A stretch of DNA of 64,000 nt from Candidatus Bilophila faecipullorum (GCA_944326695.1 CALVEZ010000008.1:43732-107731); one strand, 5' to 3'; shown: positions 35,481 to 45,163, counted from the stretch's first letter. Notes: generated by a model from the sequence alone, not told the origin. A program made the numbers and translations.

Positions 35481-37832
35481 CTATTGGCCTCTAAAGAACG
35501 TCTCCGCCCGGCCCGCGTAAAAAACGCCCTCTCCGGCGGGGACCGTCAAGGCGACGGGCGGGGACAGGCGGCCAAGCTGCCGCGCCCGCACGGTGATGGA
35601 AAGCGCGGAGACCCCAGTCAGTGAGAACGACGTCTCTGCCGTGGAATGTTCCACGCCGTCCACGGTGACCACGAAATCCCCCGCAAAGCTGGCGGGCACG
35701 GGCTCGTTTTCCGTCTCCGGGCGGGTTCCCGCGCCGCCGTGCCCCACGTCCACGGGACTCCACGAAAGCGTGAGGCGGTCTCCGGCACGCTCGGCGCGCA
35801 GGCCCGCCACGGGCCACGGCGTCTGCCCCTTGCCGATGACGGAAAGAGGCAGGGCTTGCGCCCGGTCCGCGCCGAGCACGTCGTCGCCGGACGAAGGCCG
35901 GAGTTTGAAGGTGTGGCCGCCCACGGCAAGGCCCGTCACCACATTGTCCTCGCCGGGCCGCCGGAAAAGCCAGATGGCCGCCCCCGCCGCGTGTTCCTGT
36001 ACGGGGGTGTTCATATAGCCGCGCACGATCCCGCAAAGGCGGATGCCGGACGCCCCTTCCAGCACCACGGTCTGGAACAGGAGCAATTCATCGTCGATGA
36101 GCGCCATGCGCCGGGCCTCGAAAAGCTCGGTGCGGCTGACAGGCCCGAAAGCCGGGTCTTCCTTGTACGGCAGGTAGAGCAGGCCGCGTTCGTCGTCCAC
36201 TTCCAGCGTGTCCGCCGGATACGCTTCCGCCAGCGTGCCGTATTGCGCCCACGGCGCGGACAAGGCCGCCGCAACCGCATAGTCGGTCCCGGTGGAGGAA
36301 CGCTCCACGAGCAGGCCGTCCTCGGTCAGCCGTTCCCGTGCCGCCAGCACGAGCACGGCGCTCTCGCCGCCCGTTTCCGGATTGCGGGGCAACTCGAAGA
36401 GCCGGGCATGGCGCAGGGGTTCCGGGGTCAGGTCCGGCGGCGTCCACGAAGGAATGCCGCCCACCGGCGGATAGGCCGTCTCCGGGGGCGCGAGCGGATC
36501 GGGCAGGGGTTCGCCGGGCGGCACGAAGGTACCGGAAAGGCGTTCGACCACCTGCCGCGCCTGAACGGAAATGCGGTTTTCCGTCAGGTTGCCCCGGGCC
36601 ACTTCCAGCACGCGCACGCGGACACCGGACAGTCCGAACCGGGCATGGGTGATTTCCAGAATCTGCCCCTGCTCGACGCCGACATGATCGCGGGAGAGAT
36701 CAAAGGAAAAGGAAGCCGCCGGGTAAGATTCCACGTCGCGCAGTTCCTCGATGCGCCGCTGCGCCGCGGCCCGATCCGTGAAGGCGGTCAGGTCCACGCT
36801 TTTCTTGCGGCGCAGGCCCAAAAGCTGGATAGACGCGGCGTTGGATGCGGTGACGGCGCGTTCCGAGAAATCCTGCCCGGCGTCGGTGAATTTGCCGCTG
36901 AGATCATTCCACGTGGTATCCCACGCCGCCCGTTTGAACGAAAAGGAGCCTTCCAGAAAATCCCCTTCGCCGAGGACGGCGGCGGGTTCCGCGTCCGGGT
37001 CAGGCGCACGGAGCGAGAGCGTGCCGTCCGCGCGTTCCACCAGCCAGCCGCCCACCGTGCCCAGCACTTGCGCGATGTGCTCGCGCACGGGCTTCTGGCT
37101 CGAAAAGACGATGTTCAGGCCGTAGCCTTTCTTTTTCCAGAAGGCGGCCGCCGCGCTGAAACTCGCCTTGTCGATGGAGGCCCACGACGCGCCCGCGTCG
37201 AGCAAGAGTTGCAGGACAATGGCCGCGGGGTTCACACCGTTGGACAAAAAGGCGTCCTCCAACGGGATATCACCGCTGAAACGCACGACGTAATGCAGCG
37301 TGGGCAGCATGGAGACATTGAAGCCCGCATGGAAGCGCCGCAACCAGATATGAGCCACGCCCGGCAGACGGCTGGCGTACTGCCCCGCCGCCTCGGGGTA
37401 AAAGGCCTGCGTGCCGTCGTTCCAGCGCTGTTCCGAACAGTCGATGGCCCCGTCCTCCTCCGTGAGCCTGCGGTCGTCCTGATAGACGCCGACCAGCTCC
37501 AGCGGCCCCATGCCGACGCCCTGCCACACGTCCATGTAGTAATGGTAGCCTTGCAGGACCTTCTGCTTCTTCTTGCCGCCCTTGCCGCCGCGTGTTTCCT
37601 CGTATTCGGGAACGCTCGTCAGGTTGCCGTAATACAGCAGGTTTCCGGGCAGGCGCACGGTGCCGAAAACGCGGGGGATGACGGTGCCCTCCTCCGCCGT
37701 GGTCAGCCGGAAGGCGTCCAGATTGGCCGGGGCCATATCCGAGCCCTGCGATGTGCGCGGCCCGCGCGCAAAAAGGGTGGTCGCAACGGTGGCCCCGACG
37801 GTCAGGGCCGTGAGAAAAAGGCTTACGCCCAT
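35481..37832 (-). CDS. Phage tail tip / host-specificity protein (GTA gp15-like)
   Basis: Product of 783 residues. A hydrophobic start is followed by the fold seen in the large baseplate hub proteins of gene transfer agents and siphophages: VIPRVFGTVRLPGNLLYYGN is the family-typical entry, and YHYYMDVWQGVGMGPLELVG follows. A fibronectin-like stretch lies near the C-terminus (PWPVAGLRAERAGDRLTLSW), as in host-specificity proteins. ATG 37832 is chosen because GGAGG lies 8 bases upstream; a longer in-frame start would run through the preceding gene. It overlaps the peptidase gene by 10 bases. Confidence 0.8.
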   Translation of the reverse strand: MGVSLFLTALTVGATVATTLFARGPRTSQGSDMAPANLDAFRLTTAEEGTVIPRVFGTVRLPGNLLYYGNLTSVPEYEETRGGKGGKKKQKVLQGYHYYMDVWQGVGMGPLELVGVYQDDRRLTEEDGAIDCSEQRWNDGTQAFYPEAAGQYASRLPGVAHIWLRRFHAGFNVSMLPTLHYVVRFSGDIPLEDAFLSNGVNPAAIVLQLLLDAGASWASIDKASFSAAAAFWKKKGYGLNIVFSSQKPVREHIAQVLGTVGGWLVERADGTLSLRAPDPDAEPAAVLGEGDFLEGSFSFKRAAWDTTWNDLSGKFTDAGQDFSERAVTASNAASIQLLGLRRKKSVDLTAFTDRAAAQRRIEELRDVESYPAASFSFDLSRDHVGVEQGQILEITHARFGLSGVRVRVLEVARGNLTENRISVQARQVVERLSGTFVPPGEPLPDPLAPPETAYPPVGGIPSWTPPDLTPEPLRHARLFELPRNPETGGESAVLVLAARERLTEDGLLVERSSTGTDYAVAAALSAPWAQYGTLAEAYPADTLEVDDERGLLYLPYKEDPAFGPVSRTELFEARRMALIDDELLLFQTVVLEGASGIRLCGIVRGYMNTPVQEHAAGAAIWLFRRPGEDNVVTGLAVGGHTFKLRPSSGDDVLGADRAQALPLSVIGKGQTPWPVAGLRAERAGDRLTLSWSPVDVGHGGAGTRPETENEPVPASFAGDFVVTVDGVEHSTAETSFSLTGVSALSITVRARQLGRLSPPVALTVPAGEGVFYAGRAETFFRGQ

Positions 37833-38386
37833 GCCCCGGCCTCCTTTGCCCTGCGGCAACTCGGCGGCGACGGCGGCATTCCCTGCGGGATATCGGCCTC
37901 CCCCGCAATGCGGAAATGCCGGGTCAGTCGCCGCAGCCACCAGTCTCCCAGCCGGGCAAAGCACACGCCCCGCCCATTGATGGCGTGCAGCATCCGAAAG
38001 CCGCCCTCTCCGCAGGGCCACACGAGGCCGCAATGGTTGGTAACGCCCCGCTCGGTGGTGGAAAAGGCCAGCCAGTCGCCACGTATGAGCGACGCGCCGG
38101 GCGCAAGCGACACCATCCGCAGGCCGGGGCGCAAATGATCGCGCATATGGCGGTGGCTCGCCTCAAGCACGTATTCGTCGCCCGTGTGCTCGTGCCAGTC
38201 GCGGGGGTAATAGTCATACTCAAGGCGGGTCAGAATCCCCGCGTCCAGCAGGGCCTGACCGATGAACAGCGTGCAGTCAGCGCCCCGTCCCTTGCAGCGC
38301 TGCAAGTGGCGGTAGGGCGTGCCGAGCCATGACTCGGCCTCCCGGCGGAAGGCCTCCCACGCCGTATCGTCGTCAAAATAATTCAT
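37823..38386 (-). CDS. Phage NlpC/P60-type tail peptidase
   Basis: Product of 187 residues. WLGTPYRHLQRCKGRGADCT, then LFIGQALLDAG, holds the catalytic Cys of NlpC/P60 peptidases; the His lies in TNHCGLVW. In GTAs and many siphophages this enzyme sits at the tail tip and opens peptidoglycan for DNA entry. Start ATG 38386 has AAGGAG 7 bases upstream. Gene order (DUF2163-like, NlpC/P60, gp15-like) is the same as RcGTA genes 13-15. Confidence 0.85.
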   Translation of the reverse strand: MNYFDDDTAWEAFRREAESWLGTPYRHLQRCKGRGADCTLFIGQALLDAGILTRLEYDYYPRDWHEHTGDEYVLEASHRHMRDHLRPGLRMVSLAPGASLIRGDWLAFSTTERGVTNHCGLVWPCGEGGFRMLHAINGRGVCFARLGDWWLRRLTRHFRIAGEADIPQGMPPSPPSCRRAKEAGAWA

Positions 38387-38795
38387 GAAACGCTCCTTGC
38401 GAAACAGTGACCGGAAAAACTTTCCTCTGAAAGCCCTTCCGCGCTCTCCTTCCAGACTCATTACCGCCCGCGCACTCCCCGCCCGCCTCCGCCCCAAAAG
38501 GCGCGGCGGCCTTCCCCGGACACCCGCAGGAGCGTTCTTTCCCCCGTCCCGTACCGCCCACCTCCCGGCTTGGCGAAACGTCCGAAGGGCGCAAGGCCTC
38601 CGCCGTTTGGCGCTCCCGCTTTCCATTCTCGTTGGACAACCTTCCTTTGTGCGCCTTCCCGCGCCCTTCCGCCACAGCGCCTCCCCATCAGCCGGACGTC
38701 TTGGAAGGGAAAAGGGAGAAGGTTGGGGAGGGAGAGGGAAAGGTGGGGGCGTTTCCCTCCTTCTAGAGAAAGTTTCCCTCGCCCTTGATCAATCA
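38387..38795. other. Gap in the tail operon carrying repeat E
   Basis: 409 bases without a plausible gene inside an otherwise packed operon. The right part is repeat copy E; the rest is C-rich on the plus strand with a TTCATGAAACG ribosome region at the left edge. Confidence 0.5.
38680..38783. repeat. Palindromic repeat element, copy E (diverged)
   Basis: CCTCCCCATCAGCCGGACGT, CTTGGAAGGGAAAAGGGAGAA, then GAGGGAAA...TTTCCCTC. It matches the 5' block of copies A and B (CCTCCCCACCAGTCGAACGT, CTT.GAAG) but the hairpin has decayed. Confidence 0.6.
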
Positions 38796-39572
38796 TCACT
38801 TGAAGCCCCACACCACTGGATTGCGGCTCGGGATGGAGGCGCAGCCGCCGAAGCGCGCGCCGTTGCCGAAACGTTCGCGGCAGGTGGCGGGGGAACCGTC
38901 GCAGCCCGGAAAAGCGATGACGGACACGCCGTTTCTCACCCGCTCGTCAAAAGGAAGCTGGAGGGTGAGGGTGTCGCCCGCGTGCGCGGTAACGAAGCGG
39001 AAATCGCCTCCGGCCTCGACGTAGCCCCGCGTGAAATAGCCGTCCGGGTAGGCGGCGAACGCCGGGGAAACCAGCCTGAGGCCGTCCGGGGCGACGGGCG
39101 CGGTCACGCCCCACTCGGCCCGGGACAGGCCGCAGCCCGCATCGAAAAGCACGAACTGGCACTGGCCGGAATAGATCATCTGGGGCAGGAGGGCGTCGAG
39201 GATGCAGCTTGAAGAAAGGCAGGACACGGAAACCCGCGAGGCGTCCGCGCCCGGCACCACCTCCAGCACCACTCCCCCGAAGACCTGTACGGTCGCGCCG
39301 CTTTCGGGCTCGTGCTCGTAAATGTTCACCCGCGTGGGCAGAATGGGCAGGGAAGCCAGATAACGGGTAAAAAGGGCGTCCATGCAGGCCGTCAACGTCA
39401 CCGTAGCGGCCTTGCCGTCTACGCTGCCGCGCAGTTCGCCACGCTCAATGGCGGCGGGCGTCCACGCGGCCCCGCGCCACTCGATGGTCTCCCGCCCGGT
39501 GGTCAGGGTATGCACCGCATCGGCGGCGATGATCTCGTAGAGTTCCACAAGCTGAGGCAAAACGGGGCGCAT
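38796..39572 (-). CDS. Phage tail protein, DUF2163/BR0599 family (GTA gp13-like)
   Basis: Product of 258 residues. The C-terminal signature is clear: GVSVIAFPGCDGSPATCRER, then FGNGARFGGCASIP. The Cys-rich middle (LSSSCILDALLPQ, FDAGCGLSRAEWGV) also fits. RcGTA gp13 and related proteins form part of the baseplate hub. The start ATG 39572 overlaps the previous stop as TGATG, and GGAGG sits 8 bases upstream. Confidence 0.8.
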   Translation of the reverse strand: MRPVLPQLVELYEIIAADAVHTLTTGRETIEWRGAAWTPAAIERGELRGSVDGKAATVTLTACMDALFTRYLASLPILPTRVNIYEHEPESGATVQVFGGVVLEVVPGADASRVSVSCLSSSCILDALLPQMIYSGQCQFVLFDAGCGLSRAEWGVTAPVAPDGLRLVSPAFAAYPDGYFTRGYVEAGGDFRFVTAHAGDTLTLQLPFDERVRNGVSVIAFPGCDGSPATCRERFGNGARFGGCASIPSRNPVVWGFK

Positions 39573-41236
39573 CAGGAAACCTCCTCGGGCAGGGTGCAGA
39601 AAGAAAGATCGCAACGGGCGACGCCCGCCGTCTCGTGGCGCAGATCGATGCGATCCGTATCCAGCCGCGCCAGATATTCCCGGCCCACAAAGGTGGAAGG
39701 CGGCACGGCCATGCCGAGTTCCGCGTCCAGATGCAGGACGATTTCGCCCTCCTCCCCCGCCTCCACGCCGAGAAGGGCGCGCCCGAGGATAGAAGCCCCC
39801 ACCTTCAGCCAGAGCCGTTGCCCCGGGACAAAGCCCTCCCGCGCGCCGTTGTCGCGGGCGTAGAGCATGGCCTGATTGGGAAGCGATCCCCGGGTGAGCG
39901 TGAAGGCCCGGCGTGGATCGCGAACGCGGACCCTGCCCCAGCGGCCCCGCAGGGCGGTCACGCCGTCGAGCAGCCGCGCGATGCCGTCCCCCCTCAAAAG
40001 GTAGCTCTGGCGGTGGGCGGCAGGCGCGACGGCCTGCCTTGCGCCGATTTCCGTCACGCCGCCGCGCACGGCCCGGACGATGCGCGACAGCGAGGCCACG
40101 CCGCCCGGCCCTTCGCCCGACCAGTCCGGGCGGTGCGGCCACAACCACGGCACGGAAGGATCGGCCGGGGCGTGCGGAAGGCCCTCCAAATCCGGCTGCG
40201 ACGCGCCCAGTTCCTCAAAGGCCACCGACCACGTTTCAAACCCGTCCGACACGGTGCGGGGCTCGGCGCGGGTCAACATGCCCGAAAAAAGCGGAACGAC
40301 GCGCAGATCGCCCGAGGCGAAACGCTCGTCGAGGGGCGCGCTCAAAAACAGCGTGCCGCCCGCCGGGTCTTTCGCGGCGAGGCTGGCCGCCACATACGCG
40401 TCACGGCGGCGCTCGTGGATCATGATCAGCCCGCAGAGCCGGGACAGGTTCCAGCAATCCTCGAAGGGACCGTCCAGCGTAAGCGCGTCCCGTTCCGGGC
40501 CCACCGCCGCCACACGGCGCGCCTCCTGCCAGAGCGGGACGCCGAACACGCGGTCCTTGCCCTGATGCACGAGATGGTGCAGCCGCTGGCCGCGCACGCC
40601 GTCGCCCCAGACGGTGGCCCGCAGGGTGCGCAGCGGACGCCGCGCCAGAGGACGCCGCTGTTCCCCGCCGTTTTCATCGCGCGCCACCACGGTATCGAAG
40701 GCATAGCCCGTTTCCAGTCCCGCCGACCATTCCGGCCAAAAGGGAAAGAGCAGGACGCGCAGGGCCGTGATTTCCAGCTTCCGTTCCCCAAGGCTGGTGA
40801 GGAAGGTGTAGACCGTCTCCTGCCGGGCCGGGCCCGAGGCGAGCACGGTGAGCCGCCCCGCCGCCGTGCCCGTGGGCGGAATGCTGCCCGGCGCGATGCC
40901 CGAAAGCGTGGTGCCCGCCGGCGAACGGCTGGAAACGGCCATAAGATCAAGGGGCGTGAAGGCGGCGTTCCAGAGGATGACGTCCCGCGTTTCCGTCCCG
41001 GCGAGGAGCCCCAGTTCCACCCGCGAGGGGTAAAGGTGCACCTGCCCATAGATGAGATCGGCCATGCTCAGGCCCATGTGCCGCCCCGAGGGGCGCGGCA
41101 GGGGCGCGACGTCGTTCCGGCGGGGGACCCCGGCCCGCAGTAGCGCGGGCTCCCATGCGGCCCCCCCGTCCGCCGCCTCGCAGACAAGCGGGGGCCAGCC
41201 TGCGCGGAGGGGCCAGAGCGCGGAAGAAAGGCTCAT
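39572..41236 (-). CDS. Phage tail protein, family not recognised
   Basis: Product of 554 residues located where GTAs have gp12. The N-terminal half looks beta-rich with DVILWNAAFTPLDLMAVSS and PARQETVYTFLTSLGERKLEITALRVLLFPF in separate blocks. The C-terminal half has VARCDLSFCTLPEEVS. I infer a distal tail or baseplate component from position. GGAGG precedes ATG 41236. Overlaps both neighbours by 1-4 bases, so translation of the tail genes is coupled. Confidence 0.6.
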   Translation of the reverse strand: MSLSSALWPLRAGWPPLVCEAADGGAAWEPALLRAGVPRRNDVAPLPRPSGRHMGLSMADLIYGQVHLYPSRVELGLLAGTETRDVILWNAAFTPLDLMAVSSRSPAGTTLSGIAPGSIPPTGTAAGRLTVLASGPARQETVYTFLTSLGERKLEITALRVLLFPFWPEWSAGLETGYAFDTVVARDENGGEQRRPLARRPLRTLRATVWGDGVRGQRLHHLVHQGKDRVFGVPLWQEARRVAAVGPERDALTLDGPFEDCWNLSRLCGLIMIHERRRDAYVAASLAAKDPAGGTLFLSAPLDERFASGDLRVVPLFSGMLTRAEPRTVSDGFETWSVAFEELGASQPDLEGLPHAPADPSVPWLWPHRPDWSGEGPGGVASLSRIVRAVRGGVTEIGARQAVAPAAHRQSYLLRGDGIARLLDGVTALRGRWGRVRVRDPRRAFTLTRGSLPNQAMLYARDNGAREGFVPGQRLWLKVGASILGRALLGVEAGEEGEIVLHLDAELGMAVPPSTFVGREYLARLDTDRIDLRHETAGVARCDLSFCTLPEEVS

Positions 41237-42363
41237 GCCTCCACCTCCACGGCAAGGCCCACGGCGTCGCCGTCAGCGATGTCGGGCAGGACCATGAAGG
41301 TGCGCCCCCCGATGGCGATGCGATCCTTGGGCTTCAAGCCCCGCATGGCGACCGCGTAATAGGGAAGCTCCCCCGCGATGCGCACGGTTTGTGCGTCCGC
41401 CACGTAGAGGATCGGCTTCACCAGCATGTGCCGAAGCGTGCCGGGGTTCTGGCAGACAGCGAAGTTGTAGCAGGGCACGGCCTTGCAGACGGTGCCCTTG
41501 TAGCAGGAGCCGAAGGTTTCGCCTCCTGCGGTAACTGTGCCGGTCAGCAGATAGGAATAGACGTCCCCGCCCACATGCGGCCACGTCATGACGCTGGCCA
41601 GCACCACCGAGGACGCCGCGCCCGTATAGCCGTAGGTCGAGGGCGTGGGCAGGCGGTCCGCGTTAGCCCCGCCATAGAGCAGCCCCACGTTGCGGTAGTC
41701 GCGGGTATAGAGCGCGGCGGGAGAAGAGTTCTTGGGGATGCGGTAGAGCGCCGAAAACATTTCTCCCTGCGCGCTGTTCGTGCCCCATGTGGAGCACTGG
41801 ACCGTATTCAGCTCCGTCTCGCCGTCCCCGCCGTCGGCGGCCCCGAACATGAGCGGCAGCCACCCCGAATAGAAGGTGTCCTTCCCGTCCAGAAAGGTGA
41901 ACGCCACCCGAATGGAGACGAGGATGAAGGTCGGACAGACCAGCACGATCTGCTCGGCCACGGGCGGCACAATCCACCAGCCCGACGTGCAGTGGCAGCG
42001 GGCACCCGGCTCGGCGCACCACAGCGGCTTCTCCGTGCCGCCCGACACCGTGCGCCCCACGAGAATTTTCTCCGTGAAGCGGCCCGGCTGTGCGTCCCAG
42101 GCCGCGCCCGCGTCAAAGCCCGTGTTGCCGTGTACCGAAAGGAGGTAACGATCCGCGGCGTCGTAGGACTGCTCAAGCCGCAGCGAAAAATAGAGCCGCT
42201 GCCCGCCGTTCCCGGCGCTGTGCAGATACAGTTCCCCGGCCTCGGCCACGGCGTCGCGATCCACGGTCCACCCACCGCCCCGGGCCGCCGCAGCGATGTT
42301 GGCGAGCACGTCCTTTTCCGTGCCCACGTTCGTATAGCTGAATACCTTGCACGGTTGCGCCAT
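41233..42363 (-). CDS. Phage protein of unknown function, Cys-containing
   Basis: Product of 376 residues. Beta-rich, with several aromatic and Cys-containing segments (CAEPGARCHCTSGWWIVPP, CYKGTVCKAVPCYNFAVC). The C-terminus GLKPKDRIAIGGRTFMVLPD resembles head-tail or tail proteins that end with a short beta domain. No family assigned. It starts at ATG 42363 in a TAATG overlap with the preceding gene. Confidence 0.55.
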   Translation of the reverse strand: MAQPCKVFSYTNVGTEKDVLANIAAAARGGGWTVDRDAVAEAGELYLHSAGNGGQRLYFSLRLEQSYDAADRYLLSVHGNTGFDAGAAWDAQPGRFTEKILVGRTVSGGTEKPLWCAEPGARCHCTSGWWIVPPVAEQIVLVCPTFILVSIRVAFTFLDGKDTFYSGWLPLMFGAADGGDGETELNTVQCSTWGTNSAQGEMFSALYRIPKNSSPAALYTRDYRNVGLLYGGANADRLPTPSTYGYTGAASSVVLASVMTWPHVGGDVYSYLLTGTVTAGGETFGSCYKGTVCKAVPCYNFAVCQNPGTLRHMLVKPILYVADAQTVRIAGELPYYAVAMRGLKPKDRIAIGGRTFMVLPDIADGDAVGLAVEVEA

Positions 42364-43376
42364 TATTCGTCCCCCACGGCCATAAAGCTGTGCCATTCCG
42401 TCCGGTTCACGTCCGGGAAAAGGATAAAGCCGTCCACATCGCTCCCCGTGGCCGCCAGCGAGTCGGGAGCCCAGCGGACCCCGTAGGGTTCCCCAAGCAG
42501 GCAGGGCGACGTCGCCGCGCTTCCGTCCGCCTCAAGCAGCATGACGTAGAGCGGCAGGAGGCAGCGTTTGCCCCCTTCGGGCGTGACGAGCGCGGTGCCG
42601 AGCGTATCGATCTGAGCGTCCGTCTCGTTGATGGTGAGACGGCTCAAAAGCGAGGCGGTGGGGCACATCACGAAGTGCGAGGTCCAGACCCCGTCCGGGC
42701 GGCAGACCTGATGGCAGGCCTGATAATAGCTGTAATTGCCCACGGGGTAACAGCCGCGCCGCACGAAGGGGAGCGAACGCCGGTCCACGTCCGCCTTGTA
42801 GGTGGTCCCGTCCTTGGTCTGGGCCGAATCGTGCCAGCTCGTGTTGGTCCAGAAGTTGGTATAGCCGTCCGTCAGGCAGGCCAGCGGCCACGGGTTCTCG
42901 CTCGGCAGGCAAAAACGCCGCAACTGCCCCAGATAGGCGTTGCCGTAAAGACCGTTGCAGTCCACGACGACGAAGACGCGCGCCTTGTTGCTCCATACCC
43001 ACAGATTGACCCCGGCATTCCAGCAGGGCAGCAGGGACACCGTGTCCTTGGAGCCGTTGCCGTTGCCGTAGACGGTATCGAAAAAGGCCGTGCCGCCGTC
43101 CGCAGGGGACGCCGGGTCGAAACGCTTGTAGACCTTGCAGACGAGGCCACCGCGCACGCCGTCCCCGTGCGTGGCCGCATACAGGCCCACATGGACCTCT
43201 TCGGAACCGGCCAGCCCGGTGTTGCGAAAGACCGTGGCCGGCCCCCATTCGAGGGCGTCCTGCCGGGCCACGGTCCAGTCGCGCCCGGGCACGGCGGGAT
43301 CGCCGGTGATGAAAGCCGTGATCGTGGCCAGCAAATCCGCATGATTGGCCGCCGTCATCTTGCCGCTGAAAGCCAT
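42363..43376 (-). CDS. Phage protein of unknown function, tail region
   Basis: Product of 337 residues. Contains VNLWVWSNKARVFVVVDCNGLYGNAYLGQL, split over a predicted beta core, and Asp/Asn-rich turns. It resembles the previous protein in style (both have GFDAG/WNAG and long aromatic beta stretches), perhaps sister structural proteins. GGAGGAAA lies 4-8 bases before ATG 43376. The function is inferred from its place between tape measure and baseplate genes. Confidence 0.55.
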   Translation of the reverse strand: MAFSGKMTAANHADLLATITAFITGDPAVPGRDWTVARQDALEWGPATVFRNTGLAGSEEVHVGLYAATHGDGVRGGLVCKVYKRFDPASPADGGTAFFDTVYGNGNGSKDTVSLLPCWNAGVNLWVWSNKARVFVVVDCNGLYGNAYLGQLRRFCLPSENPWPLACLTDGYTNFWTNTSWHDSAQTKDGTTYKADVDRRSLPFVRRGCYPVGNYSYYQACHQVCRPDGVWTSHFVMCPTASLLSRLTINETDAQIDTLGTALVTPEGGKRCLLPLYVMLLEADGSAATSPCLLGEPYGVRWAPDSLAATGSDVDGFILFPDVNRTEWHSFMAVGDE

Positions 43377-43401
43377 TGGTTTCCTCCTCGGATGGGCCGC
43401 C

Positions 43402-44625
43402 TCATGCCGTAATGCCCTCTTCGCCGAGCACGTTGACGAGCAGCCGGCGTCCTCTGGCCGAGGACAGGGCCCGGTCGAACTCCCGTTGAAAATCCATAAC
43501 GTTGATCACCGTGATGCCTTCCGCATCCGGCTTCTCCCCGCCCCCCGGCAAGGAGGCGGCCCCGATTTCCCCGCCGTAGGCATAGGCGGCGCGCCCGCCA
43601 ATATGAGGAAGACGCGGCGCGGCAAAGGGTTCCAGCACCTCGCGAGGGATGTTCCGCCGCCGCAGGGCTTCCAGCAGAGGCAGGCCGTAGTGCCGCACCG
43701 CCGGGCGGTCCAGCATGTATTCGCCGGGCGTGGCCCGGATGAGCACGTTGTCCGCCCGCTCGCCCCGATCCGCGCCCCCGATGAGTCCGCCGAAGGCGTA
43801 CCCCTTGGGTTTGGTATTGCGGATGGCGGCGATGCGACCCATGCCGGCGGCCACGGCTGCCGCCGCCCACACCGCCCCGATGACCACGCCGCCCATCTGC
43901 ACGCCTTTGGCGTAGGCTTCTTGAGCGGCCTTGTAGGTGCTGATCGTAGTCTCGGCCACGGACAGGGCCTGAAACATGTTGTAAACGCCCCGGCTTTCGG
44001 CCAGCCCCGTCGAATACAGCTCCTTCATGGCCGAGGCCATATCGCCGGTGAAGCTCTTCATATTCTCCAACCGGGCGGCGTCGGCCTTTTTGTCTTCCTC
44101 AAGCTGCTGCTTGCGGAGGTCGTCGGTGCTTCGCGCCGTGGACGCACGCACTTCCATCTCGGCGCGGGAATGTTCGAGCAGCAGGGTCAGCCGCTCCTCG
44201 CCGTGCCGTTTCTCCTTCTCAAGGATCGCGGCGTAATAGTCCGCATACTGGCGGAAGCTGGCCTCCAGAAGCGAACCCTGATCCGTGGCCTTGGCCGCGT
44301 TTTCCCCTTCCTGCCGGGCCGTCTCCTCAGATTCCCTGCGCCGCGCGGCGTGGTAGTCCGCCGCCATCTTCCCGCTTTGCCCGAAGGCCGCGGACAGGCC
44401 CTCAAGCGCGTCCTTGCCCATATTCCCGAGGAGCCCCCCCGCGCCCTTGAAAAGGGCCTCGAAACCAAGGCTCGACTTGTCCGCATCCTTGTTCAGGGCG
44501 CTAATGTCCGCGCGCAGGGAAACCACCACCTGCCGCATGGCCTCGAAACTGCGGCCCACCCCCTTCAACTGCTCGGTCACGGCGTCCCTGAGGTTGATCT
44601 CAAGCGTCAGTCCGCCTTGTCCCAT
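43402..44625 (-). CDS. Tail tape measure protein (short)
   Basis: Product of 407 residues. A long helical, charged N-terminal two thirds (heptad-rich, for example HSRAEMEVRASTARSTDDL) is followed by a hydrophobic stretch (GGVVIGAVWAAAAVAAGMGRI) and a C-terminal segment with GYAFGGLIGGADRGERADNVLI and TPGEYMLDRPAV, the repeated 'GGx...PGEY' motif common at tape-measure ends. Its length would set a short tail; many are 600-1500 residues. It overlaps the small gene upstream by 19 bases. Confidence 0.75.
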   Translation of the reverse strand: MGQGGLTLEINLRDAVTEQLKGVGRSFEAMRQVVVSLRADISALNKDADKSSLGFEALFKGAGGLLGNMGKDALEGLSAAFGQSGKMAADYHAARRRESEETARQEGENAAKATDQGSLLEASFRQYADYYAAILEKEKRHGEERLTLLLEHSRAEMEVRASTARSTDDLRKQQLEEDKKADAARLENMKSFTGDMASAMKELYSTGLAESRGVYNMFQALSVAETTISTYKAAQEAYAKGVQMGGVVIGAVWAAAAVAAGMGRIAAIRNTKPKGYAFGGLIGGADRGERADNVLIRATPGEYMLDRPAVRHYGLPLLEALRRRNIPREVLEPFAAPRLPHIGGRAAYAYGGEIGAASLPGGGEKPDAEGITVINVMDFQREFDRALSSARGRRLLVNVLGEEGITA

Positions 44626-44810
44626 GCCCCCTCCCCGTCTTCAAGAAAGGCCCGGAACTGCCGCGCGTCGGCATACAGGGCCATGCGCGCGGCAAGGGCC
44701 ATATCCTTCAGGCGCGCGTCCCGCGCGCGGGCCTCGGCCTCCAGCGCGGCGATAAAAGCGCTCCAGCCGTAGCCGACGACGCCCCGGTGCCCGGCCGCCT
44801 TCAACCGCAT
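44607..44810 (-). CDS. Small tail-assembly protein downstream of the chaperone
   Basis: Product of 67 residues, helical and Ala-rich (GWSAFIAALEAEARARDARL). Its ATG 44810 shares a base with the preceding stop (TGATG). Tail chaperone genes of long-tailed phages are commonly followed by a second ORF reached by programmed frameshift (lambda G/GT); here the stop-start overlap offers translational coupling instead or as well. Its 3' end overlaps the tape measure start. Confidence 0.55.
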   Translation of the reverse strand: MRLKAAGHRGVVGYGWSAFIAALEAEARARDARLKDMALAARMALYADARQFRAFLEDGEGAWDKAD

Positions 44811-45163
44811 CACTGCGTCGAGGAGGCGCCGCCGAGCGCCGCTTCCATCAGATCGCTCCGCAGTTGCGCCCGGAACGCCTCCAACACCCTGCCGAAGCCC
44901 AACGCTCCGGCAATCTTGAAAAAAGCGGCGTTGACCTCCTTGACCTTCTCCCACACCTCCTCAAGCTCGCCGGGCGTCATGTCCAGCAGATCGTTGGCCG
45001 TGAGGTTGGACAGGCGGGGAAGCAGATGTTCCACATCCTGCAAAAGCGGCCCCTTGCCGAAATGCTCGCCCATGTCGAGCACCTCGCGCACCGTGAGCTC
45101 CTGAAGCCGCACGGTGAGCGTTCCCTTGTCATTGTCGATGGTAAATTCCGTGGTCTTGCGCAT
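44810..45163 (-). CDS. Phage tail assembly chaperone
   Basis: Product of 117 residues. Beta start (TTEFTIDNDKGTLTVRLQEL) and then helices (TVREVLDMGEHFGKG and later VLEAFRAQLRSDLMEAAL). This layout, its size and its location just before the tape measure gene are those of siphophage/Mu-type tail chaperones. AAGGA lies 6-7 bases before ATG 45163. Confidence 0.7.
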   Translation of the reverse strand: MRKTTEFTIDNDKGTLTVRLQELTVREVLDMGEHFGKGPLLQDVEHLLPRLSNLTANDLLDMTPGELEEVWEKVKEVNAAFFKIAGALGFGRVLEAFRAQLRSDLMEAALGGASSTQ

